A stretch of 64,000 bases of DNA from Saccharum officinarum (taxonomy: Eukaryota; Streptophyta; Magnoliopsida; Poales; Poaceae), in the NCBI GenBank assembly GCA_020631735.1, contig CM036197.1, positions 46,051,880-46,115,879 of the forward strand, in the 5' to 3' direction. The notes below the pieces were generated by a model. The model saw nothing but the letters and a program-made list of their open reading frames with translations, made no database searches and had not been told where the DNA came from. Positions within the stretch are counted from its first letter, which is position 1, and each line of letters opens with the position of its first letter. Position numbers and translations under genes: made by a program. Positions 47,894-60,607 of this stretch are shown piece by piece.

Positions 47894-48945
47894 ATGGGAA
47901 ACGCCTCATCTGCTGCGCCATCGGTGAAGCCAGCGGCAGAGACGTCGTCGAGTTGCCTTACACAAGGCATCACCGCGGCGCACAACTTCGAGGTGATCAA
48001 CTTCTCGCTGCTCAAAGGCATGGGCATCGGCGAGTTCATTAGCTCGAGGAACTTCCACGTCGGCGGCTACGACTGGAACATCACGCTCTACCCTGATGGG
48101 TACAAGGCGGAGCATAAACATCATGTGTCGGCCTACTTGACTCCTCAGGGAGGAGGATAGGAGGGCGTGAGGGTCAGGTTCACCTTCACCGTCTTCGGCA
48201 AGGATGGCAAAGCGTGGAAGAAGGAAAACACGCACCTCCAAGAGGCAGGGGCTGGCCCGAATTCATATACAAATCCAGGCAGTTCCGAACGCTGCTCCGC
48301 AGCAGCAACGACCGCTTCACGGTCAGGTGTGCCTTGACCGTCATCGGCGAATCTCAATCTGAGGAAGAATTTCCAGAGCCAAACATGCAGCAGCACTTGG
48401 AGCACATGCTAAAGGCTGGGAAGGGCAAGGACGTGACGTTCGACGTAGGCGGGCAGATCTTCCATGCCCACAGATGTGTTCTTGCTGCACGGTCACCAGT
48501 CTTTGAAGCAGAGCTCTTCGGTCCCATGAAGGAGAACGCCACGGCAGAGCCCATCAGAGTTGCTGACATGGAGCCTTCTGTCTTCGAGGAGCTTCTTCAC
48601 TTCATATACACAGATTCAATATCATCAGAGAGAATGAACGGTGACGACGTAAATGTGTTCATGCAACACTTGCTGGTTGCCGCAGACCGATACGGGCTAG
48701 ACAGGCTGAGGCTAATGTGCGAGGTCAGCTTGTGCTGTGGCATCGATGCGCAGACTGTTGCTACCACGCTTGCTCTAGCAGAGCAGCACCACTGTGCACG
48801 TCTCCAAGACGCTTGCCTCAAATTTGTTGCCTCATCACGAGATGTACTTGGTGTTGTCATGAAAGCAGAGGGATTCAAGCATCTCGTGGCAAGTTGCCCT
48901 TCGATTGTGGTGCAGATCATATCAGACAAGATCGCCGAAGCATAA
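47894..48945 (+). pseudogene. MATH-BTB (BPM-type) pseudogene, copy 4
   Basis: The ATG at 47894 follows CCACC. The MATH start is clear (HNFEVINFSLLKGMGIGEFIS, GGYDWNITLYPDG), then TAG at 48158 stops the frame. The same frame resumes with RVRFTFTVFGKDGKAW, and a frameshift near 48245 moves to the frame open to 48945. That part has GWPEFIYKSRQF, DRFTVRCALTVIGE, BTB (DVTFDVGGQIFHAHRCVLAAR, FIYTDS, HLLVAADRYGL) and the BPM C-terminus (GIDAQTVATTLALAEQHH, GFKHLVASCPSIV). The BTB half is intact over about 230 residues. Close similarity to copy 3 extends into the 3' flank. The protein would be truncated unless translation starts internally, so I treat it as a pseudogene. Confidence 0.85.
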
Positions 48946-49041
48946 GTGTGTAGTCTCGATCGACGACCGCCGTGCTTTCAGCTCTCGCACTACACAAGTT
49001 CGTTCTAAGGAGGTTTATGTTTTTTTTTCTCAGAGAATTTT
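48946..49041 (+). other. 3' flank of copy 4 up to the MULE
   Basis: TAGTCTCGATCGA, TTTCAGCTCT and a T-run match the flank of copy 3. The homology stops at the 9-bp GAGAATTTT (49033-49041) and resumes at the second GAGAATTTT (60076-60084). Confidence 0.8.
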
Positions 49042-49589
49042 GAGAAAATTGCAATTATAGGACACCAAACAAAGCGCTTCGCAATTATAAGACTACAAAC
49101 ATCGACTTCGTTAAAATGACCCTTGAAACGTTGGTTTCTTGTTTTCCATGACATTTGGTGTATTTAATCACTTTGTTAATCAAAATACATGTATTTTGTC
49201 CCTAAGAGGACTGTTTTACCCTTTACTGGTCGGTGGCCTTAAAAGACGTTGATTGGCCGGCTGCTTGGTTGCCGCTCGCCTGGCTGCGTTGCTGCTGCCT
49301 GGGCATGGCTGGCCGCCGCCTGTCCCTGGCTGGCCGCTGCCTGGGCATGGCTGGCCGCCTGCGGTGCAGTGGGCAGCAACGACCTCGCTAGGTCCATCGC
49401 AGCAGCCTCTGGTGGGGCTTCGACATCCATGGCGTCGGGTTCGGCGCTGCCACGCCTAAGGACGTCGTGGGCAGGACTGAGGGCGACCGGCCTTCCACAC
49501 GTGCAGCCTGATCATCGGGAGGTATAGCCTGGTCTTCGGGGGCCGTGGCCATGCCAAGGGTCGCCATGTCCGGCCCTTGGCCGACTGGC

Positions 49590-51311
49590 TGAAAGTCCTA
49601 TGATTGGTGTTGGTAATTAGTGACAATGCCTAAGTACTAATCCTATGTCTAAGTTGTATGTAGCATATGAGGATTAGTACATTCCAAGGTTGGTGGCAAG
49701 ATGGACATGGTGATCATGATGGCCACACTTGGAGTTGGACGTAACCCTACGTAATCAAGGCAAAGGTATATGCTTAAGGGTTGTGTTTTAGTAACCAAGA
49801 CACCTAGTGGGTGTGGTTACATTATAGGATAGATAGCCGTACTATAAAGAGGGGAATGACGCGGCTATTGAACTCCTAAGTGCCTCTAGGTGTGCATTTC
49901 ATAATCATATGCATTTGGATAGAACTAATATCGCCTCGAAAAATGATTGTGAAAATGCTAACACACTCACACTTGACGAGATCACTTGGTGGTGTTAGCA
50001 CGTTTACGAAGGCGGTAGAGTTTGAGCGGTAGAGAGGGTTTGGGGTCCTCTCTCCCTCCCGCCGAGCTTGCGAGGCGGGATTCAGGCGTTTTCGAGGAAT
50101 TGAAACTACTATTTTCCACTACGCCGGAAGTCCAGAAAAGAAACGGAGGCGAACGGAGGTCACAGAGGTGACCGGACGCGGTCTTTGCATGACCGGACGC
50201 GTCCGGTCAGTGTTCAGTGTCTGCGCGTTTTTCAGTTTAATGATCGGACGCGAAGCGCATCCGGTCACAGTCGATCGGACGCGTCCGGTCGTTCAGGGAG
50301 CTTACTGGACTCTAACCGGACGCTGGCACTGTGGCGTCCGATCATTTCTCCAGCGTGTTCGGTCATTGTGTTGTTGTGCGCTGCTCAGGCATGACTAGCA
50401 TGTCCGGTCAGTCACGGGACCGGCGCGTCCGGTCATTCGCAGCGTGTCCGGTTAGCGCGTCAAGCGCGTCCGGTCAGTGCTTCGCGACTTAGCTGTTGTG
50501 TGACTAGCGCGTCCGGTCGTTTGGACCAGCGCGTCCGGTCAGTGCTTCACGAGTTAGCCGTTGGGCGACCGGCGCGTCCGGTCAGTTGGACCAGCGCGTC
50601 CGGTCAGCACGATTTCGGCTGTTTAAGTTTCTAACGGCTCTATTCGAAGGGGTACGTCTATAAATACTCATTGGCCGACTCAAGGCTCTCTCTCTTGCAC
50701 ATTTGACATACTTGTGAGCACTTTGAGCTAAGCAACTCCCCTCCCACTCATCTCTCTTGCTTCTTTGCATATTCGAAGTGAGATTGAGTGATCCAAGTGC
50801 ATTTGCATTGTGAGATTGCATCTAGTTGGCACTTGGTGGTTGATTTGCTGCGGGATTCTTATTTCTCTTGGTGGTTGCTGCCACCTAGACGGCTTGGAGC
50901 AGCTTGGAGGCGTTAGTAAGAGTTGGTGATTGTTCTTGGCCACCTTCGGTGATTGTGAGGGGTTTGTGCCTACCTCGGCGAAGCGCCAAAGGCAACGTTA
51001 GTGAATTGCTCGTGTCATTTGCAACTTTTTGCCATTTGGTAGGTTCTTGTGGTGCCTTTTGAGAGGCTCGGTGTGAGACCGATTAGCCACCGAACCACGT
51101 GGTGAAGAGAAACACAACGGGGACTAGCGTGCCGGCAAGCATGTGAACCTCGGGATAAATCTTCGTGTCATCACTTTCATATTGTGATTGATTGATCCCG
51201 GTGTTCGGTTATCTTGGTATTCATTGTTGATCATATTGGTTGGCTCAATACTTCGCCCCTCGAAATTTTAAAAGGCTATTCACCCTCCCTCTAGCCATCA
51301 AGACCTTTCAA
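49590..51311 (+). repeat. 5' LTR of the copia element
   Basis: 1722 bp. The middle (50165-50610) is dense with GACCGGACGCG and GCGTCCGGTC motifs, and CTATAAATACTCATTGGCC at about 50659 is a plausible TATA box. Open frames in the motif-rich part are not genes. Confidence 0.95.
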
Positions 51312-51312
51312 G

Positions 51313-51325
51313 TGGTATCGGAGCC
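51313..51325 (+). other. Primer-binding site of the copia element
   Basis: TGGTATCGGAGCC just after the LTR resembles the initiator-Met tRNA site TGGTATCAGAGC with one substitution. Confidence 0.8.
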
Positions 51326-51390
51326 GTGGTCACCGTTTGTAAGGCTTAACAACCTCGGTGTAAGATGGCTCAAGTTGTGTTCAACCATGT

Positions 51391-54300
51391 CGGGGCAAGC
51401 CTCCATTCTTTAATGGTGTCACATCTTTTGATCATTGGAAAAGAAAGATAAAGCAATATCTTGGCTCTATTCATGAGAACGTTTGGAAGGTGACACACCA
51501 TGATTATGCTATCATTGATCCCGATAACCTTACCAACAATGATCGTATCAACAACCAATGCAACACTATGTCTTTCAATACTCTCTACAATGGGATTGAT
51601 GCAAAGGTCTTTGAGCAAATCAAGGATCTTGAGATGGCAAGTGAAGTGTGGACAAGATTAGAGGAAACATATGAGGGCACTTCAACGGTAAAGAGTGCCA
51701 AGCTCTATATGCTCAAGGATAAGTTTGCAAGCTTCAAGATGAAGGATGATGAGTCCATACCGGAGATGTTCTATAGGCTACAAGTTATTATCAATGATCT
51801 CAAGAGCCTAGGAGAAGATGTCAAGGACAAGGACTTCTCACATAAGTTCTTGATGAACTTACCTAAGAAGTTTGCTATCTTGAGGAAGATGATCCAAAGA
51901 GAGGGTTTGGACAAGATGACTCCAAACCAAGTGCTTGGAGATGTCATGACCGATGCTCAATATGATGATGATGAAGATGAAGATGAGAAGAAGGAGGTCA
52001 AGGTCAAGCAAGAGAAGCCCATTGCATTCAAGGCTTCATCCTCTAAGGGCAAGAGCAAGGTGGAGAGCGATGATGATGATCCATTCGATGATGAGACCAT
52101 GGCCCTCCTTGTACACAAGATGGGAAGGTTCATGAAGAAGAAATGATATGGGGCAAGGAAGAGAAGGGACTTCATGAAGGCAAAGGAGGTGCTTTGCTAC
52201 AATTGCAATAGCCCCGATCATATAGTGGCAAAGTGCCCCTATGAAGACAAAAGATGTCATGATGGGGAGTTAAAGTTGAAGAAGAACAAGAAGGAGAAGA
52301 AAGAGAAGAAGAGCTTCACTATCAACAAGAAAAAGAAGAGTGGTGGCTATGTGGTCACTTGGGATAGTGATAACTCCGATAGTGATGATGATAACTCTAG
52401 TGATAATGAGAGGACCACTCGGCGAGCCATTGCAAGCATCGCCCTCTCCAACAAGCCATCCATCTTCGACACTACATCGACATGCCTTATGGCCAAGCCT
52501 ACCAAGGTAAAACATGATGATAGTGATGATGATTCTTGTGCTAGTGATGATTGTAGGAGTGATGATGAGGAGGATGAGGACTACTCCAAGGATGATCTAT
52601 TAGGCATAATAGATCAAATGAGCAAGGGCTACAAGAGGACAACCAAGAAGTGCAAGATCTTGGAACAAGAGCTCATTGCCAAGAGCAATGAAAATGATGC
52701 CTTGATGGAGGAGCTTGTTGCTCTTAAAAAGAGTAAGGAGTGCAAAGGAATTGAATAAGAGCTCAAAGCTCTTAGGAAATCCTTTGATGAGCTAGAGGCC
52801 TCTCGTGAGTGTCTAAAGGAAGACCACGAGGATCTTGAAATTGCTCACACTAGGCTTAAGGAAGCCCACTCCACTCTACTTGAGCTCATCAAGGAAAAGG
52901 ACCTCAAGTTGGAGAAGGTCATGAAGGAAGCTAAGGAGGAGCAAGTGATTGTCACTTATGACATTGGACTAACATGTGATATTATTGATGATTCTTTATT
53001 TGTTGGTCCTACTAATGCTTCATGTAGCTCATCATCATCCACCACAATCAACTCTATCTTTACTACTAGTGATTCATCACTTATGGTTGAGAATGAGACT
53101 CTCAAGAGAGAGGTGGATGATCTCACCCGCACATTAGGCAATGCCTATGGTGGGGATGCCCGCTTGCTAAAATGCTTGGGTAGCCAAAGATTCTCTCTTA
53201 ACAAAGAGGGTTTGGGCTATACTCCCAAGAAGGGCAAGGCGGCCTTTGCTACTCCAAAGTCTCGTTTTGTGAAGAGCAATGGTCGTTATTGCAATAGATG
53301 CAAGCAAGTTGGGCATCTAGAGATTAATTGCAATAAAATAAACAAGAACAAGAAAAATGCTAATGTACCTTACATTCTTTTTTATTCTTGTTATGTGCTT
53401 ACCAAGGGTGAGAAAGGTGTGTATGCTAAGTTTGTTGGTACACCAATTGTGGGTCCAAAGAAGAAGGTCATTTGGGTACCAAAGAGCTTAGTGACTAACC
53501 TCCAAGGACCCAAGCAAGTATGGGTACCTAAGAAACATTAATTTGTTTTGTAGGTTAACTATAAGGCCGGAGGAAGGCATTGGGTGCTTGATAGTGGGTG
53601 CTCTCAACATATGACCGGTGATTCAAAAATGTTCAACTCTCTCAAATCAAATGATAGTGGCATTGATAGTATCACATTTGGTGACAATAGCAAGGGTGAT
53701 GTAAAGGCTCTTGGAAGGATTGCAATCTCTAATGATCATAGCATTTCCAATGTGCTCTTAGTTGAAAAGTTGAACTTCAATCTTCTCTCGGTTGCTCAAT
53801 TGTGTGATCTCGGTTTCAAGTGCATATTTGGTGTTGATGATGTGGAGATAGTTAGTGTTGATGGCTCCAATTTGATCTTCAAGGGTTTTAGATATGAGAA
53901 TCTATACTTGGTTGATTTCAATGCTAGTGACACTCAACTTTCAACATGCTTGCTCACCAAATCAAGTATGGGTTGGTTATGACATAGAAGACTTGGTCAT
54001 GTTGGCATGAAGCAATTGAACAAGTTAGTGAAGCATGACTTAGTTAGAGGCTTGAAGGATGTCACATTTGAGAAAGATAAGCTATGTAGTGCATGTCAAG
54101 CCGGAAAGCAAGTGGGCAACACTCATCCATTAAAGAGCATTATGAGTACTTCTAAGGCATTTGAGTTGTTGCACATGGATCTATTTGGGCCAACTACATA
54201 CACAAGCATTGGTGGCAACAAGTATGGCTTTGTGATTGTGGATGATTTCACTAGATACGCATGGGTATTCTTTCTTGTGGACAAGAGTGATGTATTTGAC

Positions 54301-56784
54301 ATATTCAAGAAGTTCATCAAGAGAGTGCAAAATGAGTTTGAGACCACAATCAAGAAAGTAAGAAGTGACAATGGAAGTGAGCTTAGAAACACAAGAGTTG
54401 ATGAGCTATGTGATGAGCTTGGAATCAAACATCAATTCTCGGCCAAGTATACACCTCAATCAAATGGACTAGTTGAGAGGAAGAATAGAACCTTAATTGA
54501 TATGGCAAGATCAATGTTGAATGAGTATAATGTGAGTCATTCATTTTGGGCCGAAACAATCAATACGGCTTGCTTCTATAGCAACCGCCTCTATTGCCAC
54601 AAGTTTCTAGAGAAGACACCATATGAGATCTTAAATGGAAGAAAGCCTAACATTGCATACTTTCGGTTATTTGGTTGCAAATGCTACATCTTGAAGAAGG
54701 GTACTAGATTGAGCAAGTTTGAGAAGAAATGTGATGAAGGATTTCTACTTGGTTACTCAACTACTAGCAAAGTTTATAGAGTTTATAATTTGGCTAGTGG
54801 TCAACTTGAAGAAGTACATGATGTTGAGTTTGATGAAACCAATGGTTCTCAAGATGAGGAAGATAACTTGGATGATATGAGAGGAACTCAATTAACCAAT
54901 GCTATGAAAGAAATGGACATTGGTGATATTAGGCCAAAGCAAGTGATTGATGTGGATGACAACAAAGATCAAGTGCTCCAAAGTCCAATTACAAAAGCTA
55001 GTGGTTCTCTAATGCAAAATCAAGCTAGTACATCATCTCAAGTGCAACAAGATCAACAAGTGGCTAGTTCGTCATCTCCAACTCATGATCAACATCAACA
55101 TCCAAGTAATCAAGTCCAAGTACTTCAACCAACCAACATTGCTAGAGACCATCCATTGGATTCCATCATTGGTGACATACAAAGGGGAGTTCAAACTAGA
55201 TCAAGATTGGCATCTTTTTGTGCTCACTCTTCTTTTATGTCAATGGAACAACCCAAGGACATTGATAAAGCATTGAGAGATCCGGATTGGGTAAATGCAA
55301 TGCATGAAGAGCTCAACAACTTCAAGAGAAATGAAGTATGGGAACTAGTTGAGAGGCCTAAGGATCATAATGTCATTAGAACAAGATGGGTCTTTCGTAA
55401 CAAACAAGATTAAGATGGGATAGTAATAAGGAACAAAGCAAGACTAGTGGCTCAAGGTTACACACAAATAGAGGGTCTTGACTTTGGTGAAACTTATGCC
55501 CCGGTTGCAAGATTGGAAGCAATTAGGATCTTACTTGCCTATGCTTGTGCTCACAATATCAAGCTATATCAAATGGATGTGAAGAGTGCATTTCTCAATG
55601 GGTACATTCAAGAGGAGGTGTATGTGGAGCAACCTCCCGGTTTTGAAGATGACAAGAAACCCAATCATGTCTACAAATTGAGAAAAGCTTTATATGGATT
55701 GAAGCAAGCACCTAGAGCATGGTATGAAAGATTGAGGGACTTCTTGCTATCCAAAGGATTTGTCATGGGCAAAGTTGATACAACTCTCTTCACCAAGAAG
55801 ATTGGGAAAGACTTGTTTGTGTTGCAAATATATGTTGATGATATCATATTCGGTTCAACCAATCAAGATTATTGTGATGAGTTTGGAAAAATGATGGCAA
55901 AGGAATTTGAAATGTCAATGATTGGTGAACTTAGTTTCTTTCTTGGACTTCAAATCAAACAAATGAAAGAAGGAACATTTGTAAGCCAAACCAAATACAT
56001 AAAGGATATGCTAAAGAAGTTTGGTATGGAAGATGCAAAAGGAATCACTACTCCAATGAGCAATAGTGGAAGCTTAGATAGTGACAAGAATGGCAACATG
56101 GTGGATCAAAAACTATATAGATCAATGATTGGTAGCCTACTCTATGTGACGGCATCAAGGCCTGATGTAATGTTTAGTGTATGCATGTGTGCAAGATTTC
56201 AAGCCTCACCAAGAGAAAGTCATTTGAAGGCAACAAAGAGAATATTGAGGTACTTAAAGCATACACAAGATGTTGGATTATGGTATCCCAAAGGTGCAAG
56301 CTTTGAGCTAGTTGGATATTCGGATTCTGACTATGCCGGTGACAAAGTGGAGAGAAAGAGCACTTCCGGGACTTGTCAATTGTTGGGAAGATCACTTGTC
56401 TCATGGTCATCCAAGAAGCAAAATAGTATTGCACTATCTACCGCCGAAGTCGAATACATCGCCACGGGTAGTTGTTGTGCACAAATCTTATGGATGAAGG
56501 CAACATTGAAGGATTTTGGAATCAATTTCAAGAATATGCCATTGCTATGTGACAATGAAAGTACCATGAAGCTAACCAACAATCCGGTTCAACATCAAAG
56601 AACAAAGCATATTGATGTTCGCCATCACTTTATTAGAGATCATCAACAAAAGGGTGACATTGCTATTGAGAGTGTTGGCACCGAAGATCAATTAGTCGAT
56701 CTATTCACCAAGCCACTTGATGAGAAGAGATTTCACAAGCTAAAGAATGAGTTGAACATACTTGACTTCTCTAACATGAGTTGA
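51391..56784 (+). pseudogene. Copia gag-pol in one reading frame broken by six stops
   Basis: One frame runs from 51391 to 56784 with no frameshift. Gag opens with PPFFNGVTSFDHWKRKIKQYL and has the CCHC knuckle CYNCNSPDHIVAKC (52195). A second CCHC, CNRCKQVGHLEINC, lies at about 53290. The protease has DSGCSQHMTG (53587), and GAG-pre-integrase is near 54000. The integrase core shows MDLFG, RSDNGSE and GLVERKN (54175-54480). RT has [11 protein letters not shown] and YVDDIIFGS (55830). RNase H has [18 protein letters not shown] and [10 protein letters not shown] (56320-56630). Stops are TGA 52144, TAA 52756, TAA 53539, TAG 53551, TGA 53980 and TAA 55411. The ATG at 51365 is out of frame by one base. 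Confidence 0.92.
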
Positions 56785-57905
56785 TGCACCCCATATATGA
56801 CATGCCTCTCCTACGAGCCCCAAGGTACAATTGGTTGACATGTCATACATTCTATGCTAAGGACTTGTTTAGTGCATCTAGTCATAATTTACATGTTCTA
56901 GGCTCATTCATGAAAATCAAATGAATTTGAAGTTTATATGGTGCCACTATTGTTTCCATGACTTGTATGATCTAGTGGTAGCATATAACTTGTTTAAGTA
57001 GCTTGTGATCCTAAGTGTTTAATCTAGAAAACTTGTCTAAATATTTGCTTCAACATGGTGCATGATAACCCTTCTAGTGAGGTGTGAAGAAGCTTGCCCT
57101 TGGATCAAACCGAAGCATTTCATTTATGCAAGCAATCTAGGTTGAATCACAAACTTGATCCTCACCCTATTTTTCAACATGATAATCTATCTAAAATTGG
57201 TCCCTTGTGGTCATTGGTGCCAAAGGGGGAGAAATTATTGTTCACAAAGATAGAACTCAAAGGAGGAGAAGCACAAAGGGGAAGAAAAATGTTGTTCACA
57301 AAGATAATTTTGAGCACACAAGTAGGGGGAGCAAGCTCTTAAATATGAATGTTGCATCTACATGTGCACTTCATATGTATGATGCATAGTTATGCATTTC
57401 TTTTTCTCCGATACTTTGCTTGTGTGGTGACTTGCTAGTATAATTTGAATGGTATATTGAGGTACTAGCATGAATAGGAAGTAGTTAGATTTTTCTTGCT
57501 TCATGTTTTTCAAAGTGGTACTAGAGCCGTGCTTATAATGTTGATCTAACAAGGTTTCTAGTTATGTTTGTGCTTTTCCAAGTGAAATCTAACTACACAA
57601 GGTGCTAAGATGGTGTTTATCGCTACTCCGATGGTATTACGCTTCAAAGGTCTATAATCTTAAACACTTAGCACCTATTGGTAGTCAATGCTCCTAATCT
57701 TTCCTATCTAACATGTATGCTTCCAAAATCCAAACATATAGCATACATGTAGGGGGAGCCATTGCTATCAATTTGAATTCATGATCACATGTCCATAATT
57801 CTTACACATGGTAATATACTTGGACAATGTGACATGGGTTCAATCAAAATTTTATCATAATATCTTTATGAAAGGTTTGTCACCAATTACCAATAAGGGG
57901 AAGAT
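56785..57905 (+). other. 3' non-coding region of the copia element with repeated purine tracts
   Basis: Purine-rich runs recur: AAAGGGGGAGAAA (about 57222), AAAGGGGAAGAAAAA (about 57275), AGGGGGAGCAAG (about 57326), AGGGGGAGCC (about 57751), and AAGGGGAAGA (57895-57904) beside the 3' LTR. The last is the expected plus-strand primer. No env-like frame is seen. Confidence 0.75.
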
Positions 57906-59602
57906 TGAAAGTCTTATGATTGGTGTTGGTAATTAGTGACAATGCCTAAGTACTAATCCTATGCCTAAGTTGTATGTAGCATATGAGGATTAGTACATTC
58001 CAAGGTTGGTGGCAAGATGGACATGGTGATCATGATGGCCACACTTGGAGTTGGACGTAACCCTACGTAATCAAGGCAAAGGTATATGCTTAAGGGTTGT
58101 GTTTTAGTAACCAAGACACCTAGTGGGTGTGGTTACATTATAGGATTGATAGCCATACTATAAAGAGGGGAATGACGCGGCTATTGAACTCCTAAGTGCC
58201 TCTAGGTGTGCATTTCATAATCATATGCATATGGATAGAACTAATATCGCCTCGAAAAATGATTGTGAAAATGCTAACACACTCACACTTGACGAGATCA
58301 CTTGGTGGTGTTAGCACGTTTGCGAAGGCGGTAGAGTTTGAGCGGTAGAGAGGGTCCGGAAAAGAAACGGAAGTCCGGAAAAGAAACGACTATTTTCCAC
58401 TACGCCGGAAGTCTGGAAAAGAAACGGAGGCGAACGGAGGTCATAGAGGTGACCGGACGCTGAACCGGACGCGGTCTTTGCATGACCAGACGCGTCCGAT
58501 CAGTGTTCAGTGTCTGCGCGTTTTTCAGTTTGATGATCGGACGCGAAGCGCGTCCGGTCACAGTCGATCGGACGCGTCCGGTTGTTCAGGGAGCTTACTG
58601 GACTCTAACCGGACGCTGGCACTGTGGCGTCCAGTCATTTCTCCAGCGTGTCCGGTCATTGTGTTGTTGTGCGCTGCTCAGGCATGACCAGCGCGTCCGG
58701 TCAGTCACGGGACCGGCGCATCCGGTCGTTCGCAGCGCGTCCGGTTAGCGCGTCAAGCGCGTCCGGTCAGTGCTTCGTGACTTAGCCGTTGTGCGACCAG
58801 CGCGTCCGGTCATTTGGACCAGCGCGTCCGGTCAGTGCTTCACGAGTTAGCCGTTGGGCGACCGGCGCGTCCGGTCAGTTGGACCAGCGCGTCCGGTCAG
58901 CATGATTTCGGCTGTTTAAGTTTCTAACGGCTCTATTCGAAGGGGTACGTCTATAAATACTCATTGGCCGGCTCAAGGCTCTCTCTCTTGCACATTTGAC
59001 ATACTTGTGAGCACTTTGAGCTAAGCAACTCCCCTCCCACTCATCTCTCTTGCTTCTTTGCATATTCGAAGTGAGATTGAGTGATCCAAGTGCATTTGCA
59101 TTGTGAGATTGCATCTAGTTGGCACTTGGTGATTGATTTGCTGTGGGATTCTTGTTTCTCTTGGTGGTTGCCGCCACCTAGACGGCTTGGAGCAGCTTGG
59201 AGGCATTGGCAAGAGTTGGTGATTGTTCTTGGCCACCTCCGGTGATTGTGAGGGGTTTGTGCCTACCTCGGCGAAGCGCCAAAGGCAACGTTAGTGAATT
59301 GCTCGTGTCATTTGCAACCTTTTGCCATTTGGTAGGTTCTTGTGGCACCTTTTGAGAGGCTCGATGTGAGACCGATTAGCCACCGAACCACGTGGTGAAG
59401 AGGGACACAACGGGGACTAGCGTGCCGACAAGCACGTGAACCTCGGGATAAATCTTCGTGTCATCACTTTCATATTGTGATTGATTGATCCCGGTGTTCG
59501 GTTATCTTGGTATTCATTGTTGATCATATTGGTTGGCTCAATACTTCGCCCCTCGAAATTTTAAAAGGCTATTCACCCCCCTCTAGCCATCAAGACCTTT
59601 CA
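57906..59602 (+). repeat. 3' LTR of the copia element
   Basis: 1697 bp, nearly identical to the 5' LTR apart from scattered substitutions and one replaced block at about 58354-58395. It ends GACCTTTCA before the target duplicate CTGGC. Confidence 0.95.
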
Positions 59603-60084
59603 CTGGCGTTGGGCGTTGGGCGGCCGCCGTGGCCAGCCCTAGGGGTCGCCAGGTCCATGCCTTGGACGGTCGCTGTCTGGGCTTGGCCTGCCCACGCGGC
59701 CTGGCCAAGGGAGGCCGGCGTCGAGGGTTGGCCGGCCGCTGTCGGGGGTTGACCGGCCGCCGTCGAGGGTTGGCTGGCTGGCGCAGCCTAGGGATCCATC
59801 GCTGCGACGTCGGGAGGTCGAGGAGGCGAGCGGCGGCAGAGGAAGAGTCGGACGGAAGACGAAACATCGATCTCATGCACGTGAAAATAGCAGAAGGGTA
59901 AAACAGTCCTCTTAGGGACAAAATACATGTATTTGGATTAACAAATTGATGAAAAACACCAAATGTCATGGAAAACAAGAAGTCAACGTTTCAAGGGTCA
60001 TTTTAACGAAGTCGATGTTTGGAGTCCTACAATTGCGAAGCGCGTTGTTTGGTGTCCTATAATTGCAATTTTCTCGAGAATTTT

Positions 60085-60607
60085 ACTCTTTGGTTGCCAT
60101 TTATTTTCCTTGTTTAGGGTTGAGAGCATTAGGAGTAGGATTTTAATAAGGCTATTTATTTGGGGTTTGGGGTTAGGGTTTTTGGTCCCATTTCATCATG
60201 TTCCAATCATGTGCCAGCTGTCATTGAAATTTGGGTCTATTTGGTTGCGTGTCATTCAAGTTTATTAGAGGACCATTTGATTGTAAAGTGAGATAGAATG
60301 GGATGAATCCATTTTTGTTTTTAACTTTTTTAGCATGTGATAATTCTATGTCTGTGTTTGATTAGTGATGGAAAGATTCAATCTTGTCGTTTGATTAGAG
60401 GGATGGATATGAATAAGATAAGAAATCCGTTAGCCACCGTTACTACTGCACATCCGAGTCAAACATTCCTCCCTTTCTCTCTTCCTACCACGCATGTTGA
60501 TGTTGTCCATGTGCGGTTGTCGTACCTACTTCTGGTTGAGGTGGTATATATATGCTGGCATGACAACTCACCTCCAGCCCTACCGGCAGCATAGGCGAGT
60601 ATAGGAG
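60085..60607 (+). other. Continuation of the copy 4 3' flank (duplicate of 37133-37890)
   Basis: CTTTGGTTGCCATTTATTTTC to GGCAGCATAGGCGAGTATAGG is colinear with the flank of copy 3, lacking the Tourist MITE. The match ends where the LTR at 60608 begins. No gene is seen. Confidence 0.85.

Larger units (their letters stand above)
49590..59602 (+). mobile_element. SIRE/Maximus-like Ty1/copia retrotransposon (10.0 kb)
   Basis: It is a complete structure: LTRs 49590-51311 and 57906-59602 (TGAAAGTC...GACCTTTCA), a 5-bp target duplication CTGGC (49585-49589 and 59603-59607), primer site, gag-pol, and a terminal purine-rich run. The domain order integrase before RT defines copia; LTR size and the long 3' non-coding region fit SIRE/Maximus. 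Coding capacity is lost through stops only. Confidence 0.95.
49042..60075. mobile_element. Mutator-like element with 182-bp TIRs, split by a copia element; Pack-MULE candidate
   Basis: 49042-49223 and 59894-60075 are near-perfect inverted repeats starting GAGAAAATTGCAATTATAGG. They are flanked by an identical 9-bp duplication GAGAATTTT (49033-49041 and 60076-60084). Removing the nested copia (49590-59602, plus one CTGGC) leaves about 1.0 kb. The interior is very GC-rich (49228-49589 and 59608-59890) with GGCTGGCCGC repeats and no transposase, so it may be a captured gene fragment. Confidence 0.9.

Noticed and set aside
50168..50398. Arginine- and serine-rich frames in the GACCGGACGCG blocks (also 31454-31786 and 58478-58748)
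   Set aside because: They are products of short LTR repeats, present in both LTRs of one element and in a solo LTR.
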